Assembly: GCA_030544235.1 (NCBI GenBank)
Contig: CM060470.1
Coordinates: 15,709,356 to 15,773,355, forward strand
DNA length: 64,000 nucleotides
Source of the DNA: Lepturacanthus savala
Taxonomy: Eukaryota; Chordata; Actinopteri; Scombriformes; Trichiuridae
Direction: 5' to 3'
Positions 55,446 to 64,000 of the stretch are shown here, one piece after another. A program made the translations under genes and the position numbers. Position 1 is the stretch's first letter; the number at the start of each line of letters is the position of its first letter. The notes below the pieces were generated by a model, which did no database searches, was not told where the DNA came from, and saw only the letters and a list, made by a program, of their open reading frames with translations.

Positions 55446-55787
55446 TCAGTCATCTTCTATACCCGCATATCCCTCATTAGGGTCGCAGTGGTCTGTTGGA
55501 GCGATTCCCAGCGCATGGTTGACAGGCACGGATACACCCCAGATGATTGCCAGCCTATCATGGGGCACACACACCATTCACTCACACCTATAGGAAATTT
55601 AGAGTCTCCAATTAACGTCATCATGTTTTTGAACTGTGGGAGGAAGCGGGAGTACCCAGGGAAAACCCAGACAGACATAGGGAGAACATGCAAATTCCAC
55701 ACAGCATGGTCCCAGACCAAGGTCTTAAACCTGCAATCTTGTTGTTGTGAAGCAACAGCACTACCCACTGTATCACCATGTCACCTC
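55446..55787 (-). mobile_element. SINE-like tRNA-headed repeat, shared with first block
   Basis: Paralogous to 25568-25915 with small indels. Present in both blocks, hence an older insertion. Confidence 0.75.
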
Positions 55788-55847
55788 TGTTGCATTATAA
55801 CAAGCTCTAAAACCTCAGAAGGTATAGCACACACATCTGATCTATTC

Positions 55848-56040
55848 CAGGGGTAGGCAACCCTTGTCCTAGAGAGCTGCAGTGGGTGCAGGATTTTGTT
55901 CCAACCAAACACTAACACACCTGATTCTATTAATGAAGGTCCTAATCGAGGACTCTAGTGGTTGATTAGTAGAATCAGGTGTGTTACTGCTTGGTTGGAA
56001 CAAAACCATGTACCCACTGTGGCTTTCTAGGACCAGGCTA
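55848..56040. mobile_element. hAT-like palindromic MITE
   Basis: Left end CAGGGGTAGGCAACCCTTGTC with long inner inverted arms (AACCAAACACTAACACACCTG vs CAGGTGTGTTACTGCTTGG). The right end is worn (ACCAGGCTACAG). Flanks ATCTATTC and CTCTATTT resemble a decayed 8-base duplication. Not present at the paralogous position near 25965 of the first block, so it inserted after the duplication or was lost there. Confidence 0.65.
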
Positions 56041-56890
56041 CAGCTCTATTTCATTGACAAGGGAAGACCAAGATGACTGGGACTCATTCACAGTTGCAAG
56101 AGTCTGAGATCCCCTACTGGCCTGGGATCACATGGATCTAGTTACTGTGTGTGGACACAAGGAGAAAAGGAAGGATAATGATTCTGAGTGTTATGACCAA
56201 TTCTGAGTATTACATGACTAATGGAGCTAGGATATATGGCATTTTTTGAAATTCATTTGAAAATTAAAATGTAATAAATTAATGATTGCATAACTTACCA
56301 CTAAAAGTTGTTTATGCAATTTAACATACTTTCAAAAGGTTTCATTGTGCAAGGTGAAAGTGTGGAAAGAGTGGAAATATTGTAGAGCATTATGTAGATC
56401 TATGAGCAAAGTAACCAGTGAGATTAGACAGCAAAGTAACATCTATAGGAGGACATCTTCAATTAAGCTTTTTTTTTAACACCAATTAACCACCTTTCTT
56501 TAACACTTAGGAAGTCATTGTTAATTCTAATCCTCATTCAACCTTTAGCATAGTAGTGTCAGATCAACAAACAGAATCAACAAAAGAGGAATCAGATCAG
56601 AAAACATAGATGACGGTTAAAGTTTGGACACACTTTCCCTTTCACTTAACCTGTCCAATCTATTATATTCATTACATGAAGCACAATGCAAAAGTTGGTA
56701 CATAAACAATACAAATAATGATGCAAGAATAAAACGCATGGCACATGATCATAAAACAGACAGATAATAAGTAAAGTCATTATAATCACTTCATGTAGAA
56801 CAGATTGAAATATTCTACATATATTTTCAGGATAACTTTAACCTAAAGCTCTTGATACATCTTAAATCAAATTAAAGCAGTTTTCAAACT
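56041..56890. other. 3' flank of second-block array-type receptor
   Basis: 56190-56890 matches 26650-27276. 56041-56190 has no counterpart in the first block, where the solo LTR sits. No gene. Confidence 0.6.
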
Positions 56891-57832
56891 TTATAGAAGC
56901 GGTATTCTTCCTTTTATGTAAATTAAACCCATGATCATATTCCGGATTTTGGTCAGTTTCAATCCATATATCAAAGGACTCATAACTGGAGGAATAATGA
57001 GAAATTCTATGGAGATGAAGTTTTGGAGACTTTGAGGTAAATCTGTGTCACCAAATCGCATATACATCAAATCAAAAATAAATGCAGTGAAGTTAATGAT
57101 CAGAGAGAATAAATGGGGCATACAGGTCTGTATAAACTTTATCCTGTTTTCTTTGGACCTTACACAAGTCTTAATAAGATACATATAAGTCCAAACTATA
57201 AAAAAACAATGAGACATATAAATGAATAGTGATGCATATGCAACCACGTTATTTGAAAATGTGTCAGTACCAGGACAAGCAAGTTTGACAATTACCCAGT
57301 TCACACAATAGAGTTTCTGAATGTGTGAACCACATAACCTGAGTCTAGACGATAGTATAATATTGATGGAGACAATGCAAAAAGGTGTTAGCCAGGAAAA
57401 AGCGATCAGTTGAGAGAGCCTCCTCTTTGACATGAAAGTGTGGTAGTGCAGCGGTCGACATATAGCCAGATATCTGTCATAGGCCATAACTGTTAGGATG
57501 GACATGTTTTTGCAAGCAAATGAGTACACTACAAAAACCTGAAAAAAACATCCACTGTATGAGATTTGTTGAGAAGACGACAGGATATCTAAGAGGAATT
57601 TGGGGTAGAAACCTGTTGTCCCATAAAGTGCATTGATGTAAAAACTACACAATAAGATGTACATAGGCTCATGCAGACTTTCATTTAAGATAATAATCAA
57701 GATGAGAGAGATATTGACAAACAAAATAATACAGTAATACAGTAAAGTGAATGTGAAGAGAGTGAGTCTGTAATTAATTGTTTCGTTTATCCCTGATAAA
57801 GTGAAAATTCTTACAACAGAATCATTATCCAT
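56891..57832 (-). CDS. Odorant receptor, intact (second-block array type), 313 aa
   Basis: ATG 57830-57832 (MDNDSVVRIFTLSG). Counterpart of the tandem units at 27-40 kb, present here once. LHEPMY, FACKNMSILTVMAYDRYLAIC, KLACPGT and QTCMPHLFSL intact; tail ends GRIPLL. TM7 reads PPVMSPLIYGLKLTKIRN: the N of NPxxY is S but the P is kept, an intermediate between OR-8 (NPLIY) and the array (SALIY). It also has RFGDTDLPQ like OR-8's RFGSTDLPQ where the array has RFSAADLPQ. Open throughout; probably closest to the ancestral array gene. Confidence 0.93.
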   Translation of the reverse strand: MDNDSVVRIFTLSGINETINYRLTLFTFTLLYYCIILFVNISLILIIILNESLHEPMYILLCSFYINALYGTTGFYPKFLLDILSSSQQISYSGCFFQVFVVYSFACKNMSILTVMAYDRYLAICRPLHYHTFMSKRRLSQLIAFSWLTPFCIVSINIILSSRLRLCGSHIQKLYCVNWVIVKLACPGTDTFSNNVVAYASLFIYMSHCFFIVWTYMYLIKTCVRSKENRIKFIQTCMPHLFSLIINFTAFIFDLMYMRFGDTDLPQSLQNFISIEFLIIPPVMSPLIYGLKLTKIRNMIMGLIYIKGRIPLL

Positions 57833-57877
57833 GATGAGAGAACAAACCCTTGCCAGTGTCACAGCATAAGTGGGCAC

Positions 57878-59595
57878 AGAGTAAGAGGTTACCCTAGACT
57901 GTCGTTACATCACTAATGCTCTGATCTATATCTACACCATAACAGCAATGCAGCAACACTGCTGGGAATTCAAACTCAAGGCTGTGGTTTTTCATGCATG
58001 GATACCAAGTTATTCAGATGGAACACTTTTGTTCCTGCAGCAAATTTTTAACAACTGGCGCATCTTTAAAAAGTACCCCCCATACACATATTTGTGTATG
58101 ACATATGAAGATTAGTATTATATGAATGTTTTATTTTAAATGTTTTCCTTGTCTTTTCCACTTGATCACAAAAAACATTGTCAGGAATTTAACCTTTAAA
58201 ATGCCAATCTGTTTTTCTCACTAGTAAGACAATTTTGCACACTAATACAATAACTTTGCCTTACTAGGAATGTATTTTACACTACTAGCACCACCTTTGG
58301 CCTTCTAGTGCACAATCAAACCCTAGTACTACTACTATGCCTCACTAATAAACAGATGTCATGCACTAGTAGCCTCCTAGACTACTAAGACCCCACAAGT
58401 AGCACTAGGAAGGCATTTCTGACCTCACTAGTACTACTAGCAACATTGAGAATGTCCACTAGTAGTTCTCATGAGAGCCAAAATGTTCACTTAGGTGGTC
58501 CATTCCTGTTTGCCAAAAACAGACCATATGATCTAGAATTCAACCAAATTCGGCACTCCATACTCACCACCTGCTCACCAATACTCAATCAAATGTTGTC
58601 AACTGTTCTGTACAGTATACAGTGGGCCACAGTTTAGTTGAGTTCTGGATCTTCCTTGGTCTGCTTTTGGCTGACATCTGGCATTGTGATGGCTTGGTTT
58701 TAACCCACTTTTGGCAAACAGGAATGGACCAAGTGCCATTCCATGTGGTATGGTGGCCAGATTAAAATGTCAGGGGTGGGCCAGATATGGACCAAATGAT
58801 TTTTGCTGGGTATTGGTCCCTCTGGAGGGAAATTCAAATTACTGAATTTACTTCAAGTTTCTGCTTAGTTGCTACCTGGACAAATGAGAATTTGCACCAA
58901 CATATTTACCAAGGGACAGTAAAATTTGTCCTTTCTTCATTGAAGACCAGACTTTCATTTATAATTTGGGGAACTGCATAGTTAGCCTACCATTTCTTTC
59001 CTCCAGTGCTCATGTTTTCACTGTACAAAAGAAATACACAACTGCTGGATGACAGGCAGTTAGCCTGTCACTCGTAGCATCCAGGGAGGCAGTTATAATG
59101 AACCAGGCACAAAGGATCACACTCAAAAAATGAACCCCACTATGTTATATGTGGGCTACTTTTACTGACATCCGGATTGGTCATTGCTAACTTGCCATAT
59201 TTTGGCCAAAACTGGGCCAAATATGTTCCAACAAAGGTGGGCCACATGTGTTCCTTAAAAGTACCATCTTTTGTGCCAAAGATATGCTGTAGGTGCCTTT
59301 TTTTGCCCCTGCCCCCGGAAAAGCTTCTAAAACTACTGAATATATGTAAGAGAGCTAAATACAGACAGAATGTAGAAAGACACTGTTGAGGCCTGACACT
59401 TCATATTAATAATGATAACAATAACAATAATAGTAATACAGATAATCTAAATTGCACTTCTCAAAACCAATGTTGCAGGGGACTTTACAGAAAACAAGTA
59501 ATAAATATAAAGTCACACAGATAATACATGAAGCTCAATGCAGGTCACCCCCACACCCCAGACCTGATGATCAGCAATTATTTATATATATATAT

Positions 59596-59682
<87 letters not shown>

Positions 59683-59849
59683 TAGATATAGATATAGATA
59701 TATTCGCACATAGTCGCAAATAACATTGTGTTCTATAGCTACAGTACTGAACCTGACTCATTGATGATTGATGAAGACATAATGACAAACACAGACCACA
59801 AGTTGAGTGAATAAAGTTAAATTTAATAAAAGGTATTACAATTATTCTA
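57878..59849. repeat. Second-block array spacer
   Basis: Same spacer as in the 27-42 kb array, with a deletion before the ACTAG segment (58215-58460) and the extra TTGGCCAAAACTGGGCC stretch (59200) shared with spacer 5 only. Followed by a large microsatellite. No gene called. Confidence 0.8.
59583..59702. repeat. Compound microsatellite TA / TATC / GATA
   Basis: (TA)n, TATCTA repeats, (TA)n, then (GATA)n and (GATATA)n over about 120 bases. Sister spacers have only ATTTTCTATATATTTGC here. Confidence 0.9.
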
Positions 59850-60202
59850 GGGCGACACAGTGGGGCAGGGGTTAGCACTGTTGCCTCACAGCAAGAAGGT
59901 TGCAGGTTCAAGACCTCCTTGGTCCTGGGTCTGGGACCTTTCTGTGTGGAGTTTGCATGTTCTCCCTGTGTCTGCGTGGGTTTTCACCGTGTACTCCGGC
60001 TTCCTCCCACAGTCCAAAAACATGCTGAGGTTAATTGTCAACTCTAAATTGCCCGTAGGTGTGAATGGTGTGTGTGCCCCACGATTGGCTGGCGACCATC
60101 TGGGGTGTATCCCTGCCTCTTGCCATAATGCGCTGGGATTGGCTCCACCCAGACCCCTGCAACCCTAATGAGGAATAAGCAGGTATAGAAAATGACTGAC
60201 TG
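59850..60202 (+). mobile_element. SINE-like tRNA-headed repeat, full length, empty site known
   Basis: 353 bases, from GGGCGACACAGTGGGGCAGG (A-box-like) through GGTTCAAGACC (B-box-like) to GACTGACTG. Perfect 12-base duplications ACAATTATTCTA at 59838-59849 and 60203-60214. The first block at 42078-42089 is the uninterrupted site. Recent insertion. Confidence 0.88.
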
Positions 60203-60464
60203 ACAATTATTCTAACCGTTATTGCACATTATAAACAAGGGCACCAAAAATACCAGAAACAGCCCTGCTCAAAAAAATAATCATTCAATAAACATGAATA
60301 TGCAGGAGATTTAGTATAACACTTTAGTCTTTGTACACGGTTTACATTTATGTTTAATATTCTTAATAAATAAGAACAGTGTTTTAGAAAAAATATACAT
60401 ATTTACATAATATTTGAACACTTGTTCAAGAATTGATGAGATGAGCATGTTCATCTTGACTCAT
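60203..60464. other. 3' flank of OR pseudogene
   Basis: Matches 42090-42332 (TGAACACTTGTTCAAGAATTG and so on). No gene. Confidence 0.6.
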
Positions 60465-60865
60465 TTAAAAGTTTTCTCTCTGAATGCTGTTTTGAATTTT
60501 GGTCAATCTCAGTCCGTATATCAGTGGATTCACAACCGGAGGAATGAGAAGGAACTCAATTGCCATGAAGTTCTGAAGGCTTTGAGATAAACTTCTTGAA
60601 CCAAATCGAGTGTACATCAAATCCAAAAGTATAGTGATGCCAAAGTTGAATAAAGAGATTAAATGTGGCACACATGTCTGTATAAACTTAGCCCTGCTCT
60701 CACTGTAAACACAGTAAATACCAGTGTTAAAATATGCAATGCACAGATTAACTGTAGAGATAGTGCAGGCTAGTTGACCAATTAGAAAGTTTACACAGTA
60801 AAGTTTAGGTATGAATGAGCCGCAAAACAGCCACGAGAAAGCCATTAACAGACATACTATTTTTC
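60465..60865 (-). pseudogene. Odorant receptor half-gene with three in-frame deletions (duplicate of OR-14)
   Basis: Minus-strand match to OR-14 from TM4 (AFSWL) to the end (QRENF). Compared with OR-14 it lacks 51 bases after AFSWL, a net 54 bases in the TM5-IC3 region (GIYC runs to SESRAKF) and 18 bases near the C terminus (KIQNSI to QRENF). All three preserve frame. At about 60865 the receptor joins directly to the end of the next OR's 3' flank, with everything corresponding to about 42865-46738 missing. Without TM1-TM3 it is not a receptor. Confidence 0.9.
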
Positions 60866-60879
60866 ACCTTATGACCTCA

Positions 60880-61812
60880 TTAGCTTAAAACCCCTCTACC
60901 ACACATTAATTGTATAATTTTATTTCTTATTTGTGTCAGTTTGAAACCATACATGAGGGGATTAAAGATTGGAGGAATAAGAAGAAACTCTATGGCCATA
61001 AAATTACGAACATGTTGTGATAACTGGTCAGAGCCAAATCGATTGTACAACAAATCAAAAAGCAAGCAGATAGCAAAAGTAACTAAACTGAACATGTGTG
61101 GCACACATGTTTGCATGAACTTACTTCTGTTCTCCTTGGATTTTATACATGTTCTGATCAAATGTATATACGACCAGATAATAAAAAGGAAATGTCCAAA
61201 ATAAAATGTATAGTTAAAAGCTGGAATAATAATGCTTGCTATGGAGGGAGAACAAGATAGTTTAGCAATTAACCAGTTAATACAGTAAATCTTTGGTATG
61301 TGTGAACCACATAAAGTTATTCTTAATGTTGTTATTGTGCTCGTTAACACCAAATAAATGGGTATAATCCAAGCAAAAAACACAAACACATAAATTCTTT
61401 GTTTGGTCATCACAGAGTGGTAAACCAGAGGTCGGCATATAGCCACATATCTGTCATAAGCCATTAGTAGAAGAAAAGACAAATCAGCACTAGCTGATGA
61501 GTGTAAAATGAAACCCTGCAGAAAACATCCAGAGAATGAGATGAAATGGGTAGTAGACAGAAGATCCATGAGGAATTTGGGATAAAAGCCTGTTGTCCCA
61601 TAAAGTCCATTGATGCATAGATTACAAAGGAAGATGTACATGGGTTCATGAAGGCTTTTGTGTGTAATGATTGTCATAGTAATGATCCCATTTACCACCC
61701 AAATCACACAGTAACACAGCAAAGTAAGAGCAAAGAGAGTAACTCTGTAGTTTGTGGTGCCACTCAAACCTGACAGAGAAAACATAGTGATTACTGACAC
61801 ATTATCCATCAT
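60880..61812 (-). CDS. Odorant receptor, intact (OR-17), duplicate of OR-15, 310 aa
   Basis: Starts MMDNVSVITMFSLSG at 61810-61812; the longer frame upstream is not used because paralogs begin at MMDN. About eight substitutions from OR-15: for instance SSASADLS vs SSACADLS in TM3, VYHSVM vs VYHTVM, AWIIPIYLVLTS vs AWLIPIYLVLMS, VTFAICLLF vs VTFTVCLLF. LHEPMY, MAYDRYVAIC, KLSCSPS and NPLMYGFKLTQIRN are kept. Its 3' end now lies only 15 bases from the half-gene of OR-14 type because of the deletion at 60865. TATA-like element near 61950-61965. Confidence 0.93.
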   Translation of the reverse strand: MMDNVSVITMFSLSGLSGTTNYRVTLFALTLLCYCVIWVVNGIITMTIITHKSLHEPMYIFLCNLCINGLYGTTGFYPKFLMDLLSTTHFISFSGCFLQGFILHSSASADLSFLLLMAYDRYVAICRPLVYHSVMTKQRIYVFVFFAWIIPIYLVLTSTITTLRITLCGSHIPKIYCINWLIAKLSCSPSIASIIIPAFNYTFYFGHFLFIIWSYIHLIRTCIKSKENRSKFMQTCVPHMFSLVTFAICLLFDLLYNRFGSDQLSQHVRNFMAIEFLLIPPIFNPLMYGFKLTQIRNKIIQLMCGRGVLS

Positions 61813-62290
61813 ATTAAAAATACTACAGTTTGTTATTGATCTGAAAAAGAACAAACCAAACCTGTTCACACAGAAAATTTGTTTGTATATGCTACTAGAC
61901 CATAGCATTCAAGAGTCTAGTGTTTCCTAACATCCTGTTCTGTCATTCTGACACCAGTTTATATGCAACAGAAAAGAGGCCGTGAACAAATTATCCAATC
62001 AGAGAAATGAAGAATACTGCCCACATTGCACAGAATTGTTTTTACACAGGCTTAGTCCTTTAACTTAGTGTTCTAATGATTGTGACCCCCAGAGGGCCCC
62101 TTTAGAGTTACAGCAGGGGTGTCCCCAACATTATTACATGGCGTACGCTGCCCTACCCATTATTATAGACCCTGCTTAATACGCAAAGCAATTTTAAACA
62201 ATATATGTAGTAAGTGGGTGTGTGAATGAGCCCAGGAATAATAACTAATGCTTATTATGATGCTAATTCCTAAAAAGAAAGGATTTATTG
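61813..62290. other. OR-17 upstream region
   Basis: Duplicate of 47687-48360 without the SINE (empty site 62189-62202). Contains GTTTATATGCAAC, a TATA-like motif, about 150 bases upstream. 62205-62290 is extra relative to the first block. Confidence 0.5.
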
Positions 62291-62539
62291 AATTATTTGA
62301 ATATTAAATCTAACTGTATTTATACTCCGTACGTGGGACAGTTCTATAACAGAGGGAACTCTGACAGAGACACAGAGGCATGGGAAAGTGAGATAAATGT
62401 GTCGTGGCTGGAGGAGGATAAGACCCATGTCTGTACCTGATAACTTCAGGAAGAGAGTGAGGTAACCTATCAATGGATGCAACCCGGTGAACTTCAAATG
62501 CACAACCTTCCTTTTTTATTATAATGTTCATTGTCCTTC
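62291..62539. other. Duplicate of 48365-48595
   Basis: GGGACAGTTCTATAACAG and CTGGAGGAGGATAAGA blocks match the first block without the TA microsatellite. Origin unknown. Confidence 0.5.
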
Positions 62540-62930
62540 CCCAAGTGGAGGAGTTCAGGTATCTTGGGGTCTTGTTCAGGTGGACTTTGGTGGACATTTC
62601 ACCAGTCTGTTGGTGAAAAGGTGAAGCTGCGTGTAGTGACAGGCAAGGGCAAGAATCCCTGTCATCTTGGAGGATCAGAGAGTAGAGCTGCTGCTCGAGC
62701 TCATCAAAAGCAGCCAGTTGAGGTGAATTGAGCTTCTAATTATGATGCCTCCTGGATACCACACTGGTGAGGTGTTCCAAGACGTGACCCATGAGGAGGC
62801 CTTGGGGTTCTCCAGGAAGAGCTGGATGAGGTGGCTGGAGAGGGAGAGGTTTGAGCCTTCTAACTCTGCTGCTACTGTGACCTGACATAGACCAGAGGAA
62901 GAAGATGGAAGGATGGAAAATAGTGGAATA
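62540..62930 (+). mobile_element. Rex3/RTE-like LINE 3' end, uninterrupted copy
   Basis: Plus strand: EEFRYLGVLF-type motif (62545-62580), then a degenerate C-terminal domain with ELDEVAGERE-like codons (62820-62850) and GAGGAAGAAGATGG near the end. The first-block copy is split by an L2-like LINE. Frames are broken. Confidence 0.7.
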
Positions 62931-63049
62931 ATGGAAAATAATTTGATATATTGTTGTTGTTAGAAATATCCATGAGAACAGGTTGAGATGTAGCAAGCGC
63001 TGCTTAGATCTCCTACAGTTTGACGCAAGAGGTGAAAGGAGTTCTGTGG

Positions 63050-64000
63050 TTATGCGCCGAATGACTTCAGAATTGAATGAATTCAGAGTACCCACCCTTT
63101 TTGGAGTCCTTGGAAAGGGTGTTGGAGGGCACCCCTTATGGGGACTCCCTCATCCTCCTGGGGGGACTTCAATGATCACGAGGGCAATGACAGTGTGACC
63201 TGGAAGGGCATGACTGTGAGGAACAGCGCCCCTGATCTGAACCCGAGTGGTGTTTCATTGTTGGACTTGTCGCGTGTCATGGATTGTCCATAATGAACAC
63301 CATGTTCAAGAATATGGGTGTCCACATGTGCACTTGGCACCAGGACACCCTTGGCCACAGTTTGATGATCGACTTCATTGTTGTGTTGTCTGACTTGTGG
63401 CCTCATGTCTTGGACACTCCGGTGAAAAGAGGGGTGGAACTGTCAATTGATCACCATCTGGTAGTGGTGGAGGAGGAGGTGGGTCAGACCCGGCAGACCC
63501 AAATGTTCTGTGAGAGTTTGCTGGGAATGTCTGGCCAAATCTCCTGTAAGAAAGAGTTTCAACTCGCACCTCCAGGAGAGCTTCACTCACGTCCCAGGGG
63601 AGGCAGGGGACATTGAGTCCGAGTGGACCATGTTCGGCCAACTGGAGCTGTGGCCGTAAGGTCGTTGGAGCGTGGCCACAGTCCCTGAATCCGCTGGTGG
63701 ATATCAGCAGTAAGGGATGCCATCAAGCTGAAGAAGGAGTCCTAAAGAACCTTCTTGGCATTTAGGACTCCCAAAGCAGCTAATGGGTTTCGGCATGCAA
63801 AGCGGAATTCGGCCTCTGTGGTTGCTGGCAAAAACCGCTGAGGCAAAAATTTGGGTGTGGGAGGAGTTTGGTGAAGCCATGGAGAATGACTTTCGAACGG
63901 CTAGAGGAAGTTCTGGACCACTATCCTGCAGCTCAGGAGGAGGAAGTGGTGCACTGTTGACACTGTGCTCTGTGGTGGCGGTGGAGAGAATACTTCGAAG
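63050..64000 (+). mobile_element. LINE endonuclease region, running off the window
   Basis: Plus strand encodes APE-type endonuclease pieces: GDSLILLGD(F)N-like after GTPYG (63110-63175), NTMFKNMGVHMCTWHQDTLG (63295-63355), MIDFIVV, DTPVKRGVELSIDHHLVV (63415-63475), then SEWTMF and EEFGEAMENDF (63860-63895). Several frame changes. Continues past 64000. Retroelement of the RTE/Rex-like kind; exact clade uncertain. Confidence 0.78.

Overview
The window looks like ray-finned fish (teleost) genomic DNA. It is AT-rich and full of teleost-type repeats: Tc1-like and hAT-like elements, Rex3/RTE-like and L2-like LINE fragments, and a tRNA-headed SINE-like repeat. Its only convincing cellular genes are single-exon odorant receptors (ORs), and every one lies on the minus strand. 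I count 12 loci with an intact receptor frame (308-314 codons from the most plausible ATG), one full-length locus broken by a single-base frameshift, and six truncated or decayed copies. The receptors carry the family hallmarks: an N-terminal N-x-S site, LHEPMY after TM1, MAYDRY(L/V)AIC at the end of TM3, K-L-(A/S)-C before TM5, and normally NP(L/I)xY in TM7. From general knowledge, such receptors are seven-transmembrane class A GPCRs in the cilia of olfactory sensory neurons, signalling through Golf and adenylyl cyclase 3. I do not assign gene symbols or a formal family.

Layout. (1) 1-18.9 kb: five intact ORs of one subfamily (starts MENVS/MENAS) and one degraded copy, separated by related flanks that share a candidate promoter block. 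(2) 19-24.5 kb: an OR pseudogene cut by a LINE tail, then an intact OR at 23.6 kb. (3) 27-42 kb: five tandem units of about 3.1-3.2 kb, each with an OR and a roughly 2 kb spacer. Three ORs are intact and highly similar, one has a +1 frameshift in a homopolymer, and one has lost its 5' half. (4) 42.3-47.7 kb: two intact ORs from two more divergent subfamilies. (5) 48-50 kb: nested LINE fragments and a SINE. (6) 50.3-63.0 kb: a second, rearranged copy of the whole 19-50 kb block, holding an OR remnant (51.7 kb), another remnant (54.0 kb), one intact OR of the tandem-array type (56.9 kb), a half gene with three in-frame deletions (60.5 kb) and an intact OR (60.9 kb). (7) 63.0-64 kb: a LINE endonuclease region running off the end.

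The main story is birth and death of receptor genes. A block of several ORs was duplicated; one copy then gained extra 3.1-3.2 kb OR units, the other lost genes by deletion, and SINE insertions mark the copies as distinct because their empty sites survive in the paralog. The array clade has also lost the N (and mostly the P) of the TM7 NPxxY motif. I see no operon, CRISPR array, RNA gene or prokaryotic system. Many upstream-extended reading frames begin at GTG or TTG and are not believable vertebrate starts, so I use the internal ATG.
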